Source: Vitrella brassicaformis
Lineage: Eukaryota; Sar; Vitrellaceae
NCBI GenBank assembly: GCA_001179505.1
Contig: CDMY01000688.1
Span: 118,002-182,001 of the forward strand
Length of the DNA stretch: 64,000 nt
Direction: 5' to 3'
Below are positions 42,828 through 54,195 of this stretch, one piece after another. The notes beneath the pieces were generated by a model. The model made no database searches, was not told where the DNA came from, and saw only the letters and a program-made list of their open reading frames with translations. Within the stretch, counting starts at the first letter, position 1. Every line of letters begins with the position of its first letter. A program made the translations under genes and the position numbers.

Positions 42828-42900
42828 CTGCACATCATGGACAGCCACACGCAGCAACAGAGTGCAAGCATATCTTGTCCTGATACGCACAATTACTTAC
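42828..42900 (-). repeat. Intron-like element copy 5
   Basis: 73 bp, GTAAGTAATTGTGCG...GATGTGCAG, followed by GGCAAGAAGTGGATACC. The upstream edge ends CCCCCG, as in copies 1 and 4. Confidence 0.75.
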
Positions 42901-42962
42901 CGGGGGCGATGTTGTGCCGTTTTTCTTCCGCATGCCTATCCAAAACACACAAAACACCGACA

Positions 42963-43280
42963 CAGCAACTTATTCAGCCTGTCAAAGTGACATAGAAGGC
43001 AGACAGCTCATGAGGAATCTATCTTCTGCATCAATCAGGCCCGCCATTCGATCGAGCTGATACCGACCTAAACCACAACGAATGGGGAGACACACGCGGG
43101 GACACACACTACCTAGCTGGCTACATGTGGCGGTGAAGTGTGTACCTTTTGGCCATGCTCTTGTAGAAGCGCTTGCGATCTATGAGTCGACGGGCAATCG
43201 ATTGAAGAATGGGACTATGGATATGAAATGTAGGCAGCCATGGGCGGGGTCGCCCTGTCTTGAACGGCCGTAACACACGA
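42963..43280. repeat. Direct repeat A, second copy
   Basis: Matches 39315-39660 in the same orientation. The minus strand still encodes HIHSPILQSIARRLIDRKRF and RYQLDRMAGLIDAEDRF. Confidence 0.75.
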
Positions 43281-43442
43281 CCCTCAACCTTGAGACGCAG
43301 ACACACAGAGCAATGAAGACAGTCCACACATATGCTTTCCCATCCTTACCATACTTGCCAACATCCCCTGATGGCCGAGCTGTGTCGAGGCAGGCCTGCA
43401 GGGCGAGCGGACAGACACACACACATCTCATGAGAATCTGTG

Positions 43443-43751
43443 CTATGAGTGATCGAATTGTTTTCTTGCCTGTCGTTGTAGTCGGGCCTCCTTGGCCCTC
43501 TGTGTCCTATATCGTTGTTTTCCCAGCCCTGGGACCCCCTTCTTAAAGGTAGCTGGTGGGTGGCGCTTGGGCTTCTTCTTCCTGCTCGTCTTGGCGTCCT
43601 CGCCCTCCTCGGCGATGGGCTTGGGGTCGGGGATGACGTCGCTGGCCGACCGCTTCACCGCCTCCTTGCCATCCTTGTCCTTTTTCTTTGGATTTCTCCT
43701 TCTCCTCGTCAACCAAAGCTGATTTTTTGCCACACACCACGCACAACACAC
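43443..43751 (-). CDS. Lys/Arg-rich exon, unrecognised
   Basis: An open minus-strand stretch encoding KKKDKDGKEAVKRSASDVIP, then DPKPIAEEGEDAKTSRKKKP and YRTQRAKEARLQRQARKQF. The last run resembles ERTQRAKETRQRQQARN in the exon after intron-like element 2 and, more loosely, the KNARKKRRKKIRKQ modules at 37-38 kb. It is likely an exon of a longer gene or a displaced module. The start used is arbitrary. Confidence 0.35.
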   Translation of the reverse strand: MCCAWCVAKNQLWLTRRRRNPKKKDKDGKEAVKRSASDVIPDPKPIAEEGEDAKTSRKKKPKRHPPATFKKGVPGLGKQRYRTQRAKEARLQRQARKQFDHS

Positions 43752-43757
43752 AACACA

Positions 43758-44390
43758 TCACACAGCCACAAAGCCATGGTGTATGTGCCTCTTCAGCAGC
43801 TGACCGGCCACAAGCTGTCCCAGGCTTAAGAGGTCGATTCTCTTGTCGTACGGCACACCCAAGACAACCTCTGGAGCGAGGTATGGCTTGATGGGCCCGC
43901 CGAATGTCGAGTCGATGTAGCTCTTCAGACCTGCACTCACCCATCCACAACGCACACACACCACACCGCATCAACGGTGGCGTGATGGCGCGTGTTCCGG
44001 TCAATGTGTGCCGTCTTGCTGCGTGGCCTTGTGGCCGAGCCAAGAAAATCTCTGGAGCGAGGTACCAAGGCATTGTGTTTCATGCGCATGTCTCCTCCTT
44101 GGGCAGGTTGTTGTCATCGAAGTGAAGCTTCCCGGCCTGCTGGAAGACAGAAAGATTAATGAGAAATTAAAATCTGTCTCTTTTTCTTCGGCTTCTTTTC
44201 GCCGGACCAAAGGAAACGCATATCTGGAAAGCAGCAGACAGGGACTCTGACGTGCGCGTCAACACCAAACTCAATGAGGCAGTCACCCACCTCACCCACC
44301 TAAAGAGAAATGCATCGAGAAAAAGAGACGGGTATAAGAAAAAGGCCACCAGTTCATCTGCACGCACAAACACGGCAACAGAGGGCATCT
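43758..44390 (-). pseudogene. Protein kinase C-lobe remnant
   Basis: The minus strand encodes KPYLAPEVVLGVPYDKRIDL with LLSLGQLVAGQLLKRHIH, which has the kinase APE motif and the helix-F aspartate. A second, partly redundant exon at about 44000-44130 reads HFDDNNLPKEETCA, then TGA, then NTMPWYLAPEIFLARPQGHA. Two APE motifs in a row with a TGA just before the second mean this is not one intact kinase. N-lobe motifs (glycine loop, VAIK, HRD) are not seen nearby. Confidence 0.6.
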
Positions 44391-45394
44391 GAGCACACCC
44401 ATGGCAACGAAATGCACCATGTAATCATCCCTACAAATCATCCGCACGCCACACCGTCACCGCACCCAAGAGACATGACGCACGAGGCCACACTCATATG
44501 TACTCACCTGTTGGAGGTCGGTTTGGGCGAAAAGAAGGCGCGTGCGCACTCTGCAGGCGCCAGGAAGACACCAGTCACTCAGCAGAAGGCAGGGCGTCAG
44601 CAAACACGGCCTCACCCGGGGCACGGCGGTGGAGGAACGAAGTGACGGATGACGTCCGGACGAGTTGGGAGGGGTAGAGGAGGATGAGGAAGGTCATACA
44701 AGCCAACAACCAGCCGAAAAGAAAGAGAGACGGAGGAGATGTGGCCGAAACAAGGCTGGAAAGCGAACGCGGACGAAAAATGTGAAAAATGGACTGCGAG
44801 CTCGTGAATCTTGTCGCCGTCTCAGCTCGCGAAAATCTCGCCACTGGCGATTTCCCACGTGCAGGCATCGCGTTGAGACAACAGGGGACGAGAGAGAACA
44901 CACGCTGATAGAAGAGCAGGGAATAACAGACAAAAGCAACAGTTTCCATTTGCCGCCTCCGTTTGCTTCTTGGCGATTCACCGCTTCAGTACCCCCTCTC
45001 TCTCCTCTCTGCAATGAAACAAACAAAGTCGCTAGGCTGTGTGCTGATTCCTCCACAATTGGCAGTCGACTACGAGTCATGCACGATCATTATGCCATTG
45101 CCCCGGGCCGGGCCGTGGCTTGAGAGGCTGAGCGCCTGGGTGCTGATTCTTGACAATGGCGGCAATGGCCGTGACAACGAGGAAATCGAAACGTGGTGCG
45201 AGCGCAGGAACCGCCAAGGAAAACGGGAGGATGTGGCCGCCTTCCATCCCCCACCTGGCCCACAAATTTCGTTACGTCGACCCGAGGGGCGAGCTGCTCC
45301 ATCCAACCGAGTGTTGTCGACTTGTTTGACCGAGTGCGCGATCCCCCGGCCATGCAGCAGTTGATGCATTCACTTGCAAGCACACGTGTCAGTC
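44391..45394. other. Spacer with no supported gene
   Basis: Open frames exist on both strands but none shows a family motif or an exon chain. One minus-strand frame (44575-44865, MPARGKSPVARFSRAETATR) has a hydrophobic segment and could be the 5' exon of the kinase-remnant locus; this is weak. Confidence 0.35.
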
Positions 45395-45770
45395 ACACAG
45401 AGTGTTATACATATACACGTACGCACATCAAGGGGAGGAGCGCCAGGCAGGCAGCACACCGCAGTGGACACAACGCAATGCACCTCATGCACACAAAAGC
45501 ATGGCATGATCATGATGCCGACCACCAACACACGTACACAATCGCGAGAGAGAAGGTAGGAAGATACATAGATAGGCAGAAAGGTATAGTGAGGCCACGC
45601 GCGAATCCATCCACTGGACACACGCAAACCACAGCACTCTCCGCTCCCCCTCTCTCTCGCGTCCACTGCTCTGAGCACAGACCACTCACCGATGGAGCCG
45701 TCAATCGGGACGGCCTCACTCACAGCCCACCCCACCTGCCATTCCCATCCGTCCACCTACCCACCCAGTG
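45395..45770 (-). repeat. Right copy of the ~380-bp inverted repeat
   Basis: Reverse complement of 35376-35760 (see that entry). It has one copy of the GTGGCCTCACTATACC unit where the left copy has two. Confidence 0.8.
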
Positions 45771-46262
45771 GTCAGTCACATCAATCGTGGGGCATCCGAC
45801 GCTCCGCTCCCCGGGCGTGGCGTGAAAAAACCCATGACCGCCGACAGAACAGAACAGGTGGCTCGATAATGAGTAGGTAGGTGGATGGATGACGGACGCT
45901 GTCTGCCTGTCTGCCTACCTGCCTTGGTGCCTTGGTGGAGTGAGTGAGAGCTCTCATGCCATGCGTGTGTGCTGAAAACTCCTGTCTGTCGGCCACCGTC
46001 ATGGTTGCTGCCTGGCCTCCCTCCCTTGGTCATAAACTCACCAAAGAAAGGGTCATACAAGTGCATGCACGCACCACATTAGACAACACAACACTCCCTA
46101 CGCAATCAATACCAACTCTCCCCGGGACACACACGCGCCAAAACGGCACAGATGCACCCTCACTCAGAGAGGGGGTTACGGAGAGATCAGTCTCGACGTA
46201 TGCAAGGGAGTCTTGTGTGTGTCCCGTCTGCCTCGTGTGTCTCTCGTCGTGAGTTGGTCGTG
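45771..46262. other. 3' spacer/UTR of the UBA-like gene
   Basis: No coding sequence recognised between the inverted repeat and the stop codon at 46263. Confidence 0.4.
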
Positions 46263-49200
46263 TTAGTTGTTGCCCCACTGGCTGCCTTGTCCGCCGCTTT
46301 GCTGGCCCTGCTGCTGGGAGTAGTACTGCTGGTGGCTCTGCTGCGGCTGTTGGTAGCTGCCGGCGCCCGATGGCTGGCCGCCCTGGGCCTGAGATGAGAG
46401 AGGCACACACCACACACGCACCCACAACAGCCATCCATCGTCGGCCGCACTCGTGTTCACACACATACACAATAAGCGCACCTACCTGTCCATAGCCCTG
46501 CATGCCCTGCATGTAGCCAGATCCGTAGCCGCCGCCAGAGGATGTCAGGCTGCCCATGCCCCTCTGGCCGTACATCTGGCCGGCCGCCTGCTGACCGCCG
46601 GCCATGCCGCCCATGGCGGCACCGTAACCGCCGAAACCAGATCCAGCACGACCATAGTCAGGTTGCCTGAATTGTCGATATATCACAGCAGAGAGCGGAC
46701 AGAGAGAGACGCGTGTGGTGTGGGACTGACTGGATCGTTCGCCAGCCAGCCTGCTTGCCTGACTATCCATCAGATCTGTCTTACCCAGTGGCTTGTGCGG
46801 TGCGTTGCTGCTGCTGCTGCTGAGCGGCCGACATCTGCTGGTGGCCGCCTGCAGCCCCCTGCTGCATGCCCATCTGGCTGGCGGAGAGGCCGCTGCCCTG
46901 CTGGGAGTAGCCGTACATGGTGCCCTGCTGACTGTAGTACCCTGACGACGCACACACACACACACACATACATACATCCAAAAATGAAGAGTGAGTAGAG
47001 CGAGTATCGAGTGTCGGTCGGAATGTTGTTCGTCACACTCACCGCTTTGGCTGCCCTGAGCCCCAGCGCGTGCCTGGCCACGGCCGGCGCCCATCATGGC
47101 CTGGGGGTTGCTCTGGATGTGGGACAAGCCGCCTGCACAAATCACAGCGCAAGACAACACAACACAACACATCACATCATGAGCATTCTTTTCATCTGCC
47201 ATCCTTCCTTCCTCCTTATTTATCTATCTCACCGCCGGTGGTCTGCTGGGTCGAGCCGGTTTGCTGGGATGGCTGTGCAGTCCCTGCCTGGCCCTGCTGC
47301 TGCTGGGACTGCGCCTGCTGCTGCTGGCCGTAAGGGTGCGTATAGGACGAGCTCGCCTGCTGCCCAATCGCGCCGCCCTGCATGCCCATCTGGCGCGAGT
47401 ACGCGTCACCGCCCATACCCTACACACACAACACACGACACACAGACATGCGCAGCGCACATTAGATAGATGCATTTGGTGGTGAACCGATGATGTGAGG
47501 GTACCGTACCTGCTGTTGGTCTCTCTGCGACTGCTGGAACTGCTGCTGCATCATGTGCTGTGGGTAGGCGGAGGCCTGCTGGGCCTGTGGGTGCGGCTGC
47601 TGGTAGGACTGCTGCATAGCGGCGGCATGGGCCAGGTCCTGCGTGCCCTGGGGGCTTGATGCAGGGTTGACAACCGCACTCGACGACGTGGCACCTGGAG
47701 ACATACATGGACACGAACGATGATCGAGTTGAGTTGAGTTGCTCTCTTGCCGTGTCTCCCTCCATGGTCTGTGCATACCAGCAGTGGATGGCTGGGCGCC
47801 GCCCATATGCTGCCCATACATGTGCTGCTGCATGAGGAGCTGTTGTTGCTGCTGCTGGTACTGGCTCGTCTGGTCGGCGTAGTCAGCACCAGTGGTCTCA
47901 CCACCACCACCATACACACCTGCGCGCACACGTACAAGACACTCATCTCATGAGTGTGCTGCTACCATGCAATGTGTCGAATTCATCAGGTACCTGGGTG
48001 CTGGGCGTATCCAGCCCACTGCTGCCGCTGCTGGCTCTGCGCACTGGTGACCGCACCGCTCGTCGACGCACCAACGCCCTGAGACGAAGCTGCATAGCAC
48101 AGCGCACACCGAGACACGACCAGACCGATGGACAGAGCAGGTCGGTGAGTGGCTTTGGCGCGTGTTGTGTTGTATTGTGTGGGCCGACCTTGTGGCGCAT
48201 TCGGCAGCATGCCCGGTGGCCCCGCAGCCGCCGCCATCTGCTGCTGCCCCGGCTGCTGGACGGGCGTCTGCTGGGCAGTCTGCTTGGACACGTCGTAGCC
48301 CGGCTGCTGTTGCTGCTGTTGCTGTTGCTGCTGTTGGTGCTGCAGTTGTTGTTGTTGGTGCTGCGCCAGTGCCTGGGCGTACTGCATCTGCTGCTGCGGC
48401 GTCATGTTGGCCATGTTCATATACATGCTCGGGTTGATCATGCCCTGAATGAAATCGATCCCACATTTGGGAGGGAGAGAGGCATCCCATCCACACCACA
48501 CACGCACCTCCTCACTCACCTGGTTGCCCATCATGTAGGCCTGGAGCTGCTGGGGATTGTAGCCCGCAACACCCTGGGGATACCCTGTGGCCGCCGTCGG
48601 GTACATGCCGCCCACACCGTACGCAGCCGCAGTTGACGCTTGAGCCGCCGCCTGAACAACACAACACACATAGCACTTGTGTGGACAGACTGTGTTGACC
48701 ACAGCCGATAGAAACGCCCTCCCCGTCGTGGCTGACGTACCTGTGACTGTCCTGGGTAGACGGGCTGCTGCTGCTGAGCCACCGGGGCCTTCTGCTGAGC
48801 CGCCAACCTGATGGATGGATGGATGGATCAATGCACAGCTGGCGTGACTTGTGTGAGTGTCTTACGCTGCCGCCTGTTGCTGCTGCTGTGCCGTCTGTGC
48901 CTGTCCTGTCACCTGGTCCTTGGCTGCCTGAGCGCCAGGCGCAACCGCACTGGCCGCAGCAGCGTTCAAACCTGAACCAACAAAGAAGAACCACACATGC
49001 ATTGCATTGCAGGTGAGGGCAGGACACTGATGCATTCATTCGTTCATTCCACCAACCACCCCACCCACCGGCAAAGGCAGTGGTGCTCCCACCGGCTTGA
49101 CCACCCCCCACGGCCTGCTGCTGGACACCCGTGCCATACGAACCCGGAAAGGCTCCATAGCCCGGCTGCGGCAGACCCGCCTGGGCGGCCGGACGCTGCT

Positions 49201-52172
49201 GCTGGACCTGCTGCTGCGCCTGCTGCTGGGCCTGTTGCTGGGCTGCTGTCTGTTGCTGAGCCGCCGCCGTGGCCTGGGGGGCTTGGGGGAACCACTGGCT
49301 GCCCTGAGCCACCTGCTGCTGGGCCTGGGCCTGGGCCTGCTGCTGCTGGTGCTGTTGTGACTGGGGAGTGGGCTGGGCGACAGTAGGGTACGCAGCGGGC
49401 TTGGGCGGCTGTTGCTGCTGCTGCTGCATGTAGGCGGCGTAGGGGCCATAGCCCACCTGCCCTCCAGCAGCGGCAGCCGTGGCCGTCCCGACCTGGGCAG
49501 CCGCAGTGGCCGCACCGGGTGCCTTGTCGTCCTTGGCGGCCTGGGGAGTCTGCACCTGCTGCTGAGTCGCCGTCTGCTGAGGCTGCGGCGTAGTGGCCTG
49601 CGCCTGTGCGGCTGCTGGCGGGGCGCCGGCGAACTTGGGCACTTGGCTGGGTGCGGGCGGAGTGGGGCCGACAGCAGGGGCAGCCTCGGGCTTGGCCGAC
49701 GGAGATGGCAGCTGCATACCAGGGGGGCCACCTAGACGAACGAACGAAGAGGGAGCGATGGAATATGCGCACAGGAAGCAAATAATTGTGCCGGGTGAGG
49801 TGAGAGGTGGCGCTTCGCCTACCGTATGGTTTCGGCTGCTGCTGCTGCTGCTGCTGCGATGCCTGTGATGTCTGTGAGGTCTGGGTGACGGCCTCAACGC
49901 GATTGCCACCCTGCGACAACACAGCACATGCACCACAGACGACAGTCTGGTGACACGAACATCGTTGCTTGACGGGTCTTGGTTTCTGACCACTGGCGGC
50001 ACAGCAGCAGGAGGAGGCGCCTGGGGAGCAGCCACCGGCCCCTGCACAGGTGCGTCCGCAACAGGCTTGCTCTCCGCCTCCTTGGGCCCCCCCTTCCCCC
50101 CGAAGTCGCCGAAGAAGAGTTGTGGCTTGGTGATGGTGCCGAACTGCAGACCGCCAGAAGGACCGCTCGCACCGGCAGATCCGCCAGGCAACACCACAGA
50201 AGGCTGCAGCCAGCCAAACCCATACAACAAGGGAAGAGAGGGACAGGTGAAATGTGGGTGGGGTTTGAATGAAGAGTGGATGGATGTTGACTTGACCTTG
50301 GCTTACTCGTGCGCTGGAAGTGGGCAGTTCTACAGCCTGAGACGGCGGCGCCTTCCTGGGAGCCGCGGGCGCGGCGGGCGCAGCAGGGGCTGCCCGGCCC
50401 GTCGGCGAACCACTGAACAACAAGCACACAACACAATGAGGCACACAAGGAGACCGATGAGACCTGTCTGTCTGTGATATCACCTGGTGGCGACTGCACT
50501 TGCAACAGCAGGAGCGCGGGAAGGCTCAGAGGGCTTGGGCGCAGCAGCCTCGGCTGCAGCAGCAGGTGGGTGCACGCCGAGTGCCTTCATGATGTCCATG
50601 CCGCCCTCTCGACCGGTCTTAGGCACTTCCTGGGGCTGCTGTGGATCGATGGGGGTCTTGGGCGTGATGGGCGTCACCAGACCCACAGCCACACCTATAC
50701 ATACAAGAGACATACATAGAGAGAATGACAGACAAGGCACGCGCGTCGCGTCCATGTGCGGTGCGAGAGATGGGTGTGTGTGTGTATGTGGCGTATGTGG
50801 TGTATGTGTCGTACCATTTGGCCCTTGTCTGCCTGGCTTGGCCGCCCACTTGGCTTGAGGTGAAGGACTGGGCACCTTGGCCGACGCACGGCTTGCCGCA
50901 TCCCCCCAGCCCATGGGCGCCCTTTTGGCCGGGTCGACAGGGGAGGCCTTGAAGCTCTTGGGCTCCGTCACGCGAGTGCCGTTGGTGGCGCCGCGGCCGA
51001 AACCGTTGGTGGGCGGGCCTGGCGATTCGCCGTTGTCCTCGGGCGACGCTCCCTTGGGCTCGCTGGCTTGGCCTGTATGCAGCGAAACGTATCACACAAC
51101 ACATGTGTGTGTGTGCGTGTGTGTGTGTGTGTGTGTGTTCTGTGTCGGCCTCGCCCGTCATCTCATTTACCTTGGTTCCATGCGTCAGCAAGCTCATCTT
51201 GAGGCTCATGGCCGTCGAAGCCCGCCTTGGGACGGATCAGAGGCTGCAGACCGCCAGGAGGACCAGCCGCAGGCCGCGGGCCGCCAAGATGCATACCTGC
51301 AGGCACAAACAAACCACAATGAATGCACTCACAATGCACTCATGGATGAACACACATGCACCCCATCCCATCCCATCCCATCACCCACACGTCGTGTCGT
51401 GTGTATGTGTGTGTGCGTACCTCTGCCAGGCAAGGGAGCGGCTCCCGCGCCTCTGCCTCTGCCGGCGCCGGTCGGTGGCGGCTTGTTGGCTCCGAATGCG
51501 TTCGCAGTGGGAGCGGGGGTGAGGCCGGGGATGTAGCGCTGCTTGGCGGCCTCCTGCTGCTCCTTCTCCTGCTGCTCCCGCTTGGCCTTGGCTCGCTCTC
51601 GCTTGGCGGCCTTGTTCAGGGGCTGCTGCCACTCCTCGTTCTCATGGCCCTTCTTGTCCTGCAAGATGTTCCACACCGCCATCTCGACCTGAGGAGTCAA
51701 GGAGAGAGGGAGGGAGAGAGGGAGGGAGAGAGGGAGGGAGGGATTCAGACATGCATATGATGATTCATGCGGTGAATGGAGCGTGTGTGCGTGTGTGTGC
51801 ACGTGCCTGTGCCTGGTCGTATCCGCATCTCTTGACGAGGTTCTGTATGTCCTCATCGGAGTAGCCATACGGGTCAAGGAGAGGCTTGACATTGCCGGCA
51901 ATCACCTGGATGTCCCCCGCACCGCCCTCGCCAGAGCTGCTGCCGTTGGCCTTCTTCCCTCCCCCCTTGTCACCCTTGTCGCCCTTATCGGCCTTGTCGG
52001 CCTTGGTTGACGATACCGGCTGGTTGCTGGAGCTGCTGCCTCCCTCGTTGACATCCTCGGCGCTCGCACCAGGTGTCTCATCTTTGCGCTTGGATGCGGC
52101 AGCTGCCTGCTTCTCCTTTGCCTTGTCGGCGTCGCCGTCCTGCTTGCTCTTCCCTTTCCCTTTACCCGACAT
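46263..52172 (-). CDS. UBA-like domain protein with long Gln/Pro/Ala-rich tail
   Basis: The ATG at 52172 gives MSGKGKGKSKQDGDADKAKE. Exon 1 is 51807-52172 and exon 2 begins at 51688. Across this intron the frame reads DEDIQNLVKRCGYDQAQ, then VEMAVWNILQDKKGHENEEW, a three-helix UBA-like pattern similar to the GIP1/UBAP2-type N-terminus, followed by a basic coiled segment KRERAKAKREQQEKEQQE. Further exons are Gly/Pro-rich (GPRPAAGPPGGLQPLIRPKA), then VEAVTQTSQTSQ with poly-Gln, then long Gln/Ala/Tyr-rich low complexity ending SGGQGSQWGNN at 46263. Intron 1 is GC-AG (GCACGT...CCTCAG), required by phase. Proteins of this shape often bind RNA or ubiquitin; that role is inferred. Exon pieces of this gene recur at 34.8, 38.9-39.4 and 42.5 kb. 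Confidence 0.75.
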
Positions 52173-52214
52173 GACCGACCACTGCTTGGCTTGCTGATCA
52201 CTCACTGGCCTGGC

Positions 52215-52392
52215 GAGAGCGCCGCGACGACGGATGAGACACGACCACAGACAGATACGCTGGACAGATTGACGGACTAGACGAATGAACGGGGAGGCAA
52301 GGAGAGCCGGGGTGGCAGGGAGATAGATCTGCGAGCTGGCGAGGCGGTTCTCTGGGTTTCGAAACCCTGCAGGTTTGGGGAGGCAGCCGGGT
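52215..52392. repeat. ~170-bp promoter-region repeat (partner 57.81-57.98 kb)
   Basis: gagcgccgcgacgacggatg, gacggactagacgaatgaac, gatctgcgagctg and gttctctgggtttcgaaacc occur in the same order and orientation at 57808-57980, with small indels. Both copies lie directly upstream of minus-strand genes. Confidence 0.85.
52354..52367. promoter_or_regulatory. GGGTTTCGAAACCC palindrome
   Basis: A perfect 14-bp palindrome followed by TGCAGGTT, about 180 bp upstream of the ATG at 52172 (minus) and 33 bp before a plus ATG at 52400. Identical at 57954-57967. Confidence 0.5.
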
Positions 52393-52399
52393 AGTCTTC

Positions 52400-54195
52400 T
52401 ATGGCGAGTCGGCAAAAAACCACATCAGCACTCTGCCGCCCCCCCGCAGCTCAAGGGCCTCGTGAGCGTCATGCAGAGGATCGTCCAGACATTCGCTGCG
52501 CGGTTGGCTGAGCTGTCGCAGGACATGGCTGCCGAGAAGGCCCGATACGACCGACTGATGCGCGAGATCAAGGTGAGAATGGCAGAGGGGACTCGGAGGG
52601 AAAAGGGGGCGGGTTGATTCGCGTGTTCTCTCTGTGTGTTGTGTGTGTCACAGGCGGTCGCTCCCTTCCTGCGGCCCACGAGTGGTGATGAGTCTATTCG
52701 CTCCATCCGAGTGTCGGAGGACGACGGGCGGCCCGATGTATGTGGTCATCAGCACCACTCAGTCGACTCTTCAGGAGACCGCCAGCAGCCTGCGCAGCCG
52801 ATTCGACACGTAAGCGCACAGCCACGAGGGCTCGCACTGACCCGGAACTTCACCCGGGACGACGTCTCGTACATACAAGTTCCCGTCGGCCTGCGGCAAC
52901 ACATGGCCTACCTCTACTTCCAGCAGCTGCGGGATGAGACGGCCAAGCAGCACCTTCCTGCCCGGCAGTCTACTGCCCGCCGGCGAGTAGCGAGCGTCCC
53001 CTGTCTGACCAGCGAGCACAACCATACCCGACCTGAACCCCCCATACTTGCAGGCAGACTGGCAGGGAGGCTAGTATAGTGTGGCTGTCCTCTTGGTGTA
53101 CTCACTCTGTGCATCCAGCCAGTCGAGTTCATATACGTGAATCAGCGAACTGAAGGCGCCATGAGGTTGAATTGGTCGTGTGTGTGTGTGTGTGTGTCTG
53201 TGCGCAGTGGCGGCACAGCTCGGCAAGGCGGCAGGTGGATGGGCGAGGTCACGACGACAGCCACTGGTATGCGGATATCGGGCAGTCTGGAGGCCCTCCC
53301 GTCCGACACACTCGGCCCTGTCGCCTTCGTCCGTTATTGGTCGCGCGAAGCTGCCTGAAGGCTTCCTTGCCAACTGTGTGAGCAGCTTACCGTGGCCGTG
53401 ACGGACAAGGCCGCTGGGCAGTTCCTGCTGTTTCTGTACCCCGAGCTGGGCGGGCAGAGCAACTGCATTGCCGAGTTCATGACGCCCGGCGAGGCGAAGG
53501 ACACCGTGGCTTCTGTGGGGTTGGATGCCTTTGAGGGTCAGAGGAGGGGCAAACCTGAGGCACTGCCACCACTCGAGAGCGTCAGGGGCAGCATCGAGGG
53601 ATTTGGTGACGGTGACCCACAACACATGACCACATCACACTCTCTTCTCCCATCTCCTCACTCAGGGTGAATGTTGGCCATTTTCTCAATGGCGATTTGT
53701 GGATGCGGCGGCCCGCTCTGTCCAGCATGACTGAGACCATCGAACGCACTCACACCTGAGGTACACACACGAGGGCACATATGAGCATTCACTCACTGTG
53801 TTGTGCTGTGTGGTGTGCGTGTGCTGTGTGTGGTGTAATGTAGGTATCGTGCCGCTCTGTCGTTGTGGTGGCTGGGGCCATCGCTTTAGTTACTTTGTTG
53901 ATCGTTCGTTCATCACTCGCTATGGACGGCCAGGTTCCCCCCACCTCTCCGTACCAGCCAGCATCGCCCCTGTTCCCTCTGCTGCAGCAGCCCGAGGCCG
54001 ATCTCCGCCCCTCTCGCCCCAGGCAATGGAAGAAGAGCCACCCCCACCATGCAGCTCCTGCTGCTGCTGCCCCTGCTTCTGTCGTCACGCCCAAGGCTGC
54101 CCCGATCCGTCCGTCCGGCAGCCGCGGCGCCGGCTGCCCGACGCACAGCCAAAGGCCCCCCTCCCCCTCCTCCCCCCGCATTTCCTCTGCGTTGA
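52400..54195 (+). pseudogene. Damaged or unresolved gene(s) with C-terminal membrane helix
   Basis: Coding-like pieces occur on the plus strand, but the frames do not join cleanly. In order: MQRIVQTFAARLAELSQDMA, then DRLMREIK (to a GTGAGA donor at 52574); YVVISTTQSTLQETASSLRS; LALTRNFTRDDVSYIQVPVG; VTTTATGMRISGSLEALPSD to WSREAA, then TGA (53357), then RLPCQLCEQLTVAVTDKAAG with FLLFLYPELGG in the same frame; NVGHFLNGDLWMRRPALSS; and VVVVAGAIALVTLLIVRSS, a single membrane helix followed by a Pro/Ser-rich tail. A frame change near 52735 and the in-frame TGA suggest decay, though unseen introns could explain part of it. The layout (soluble or coiled part plus tail anchor) is all I can say about function. 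Confidence 0.4.
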
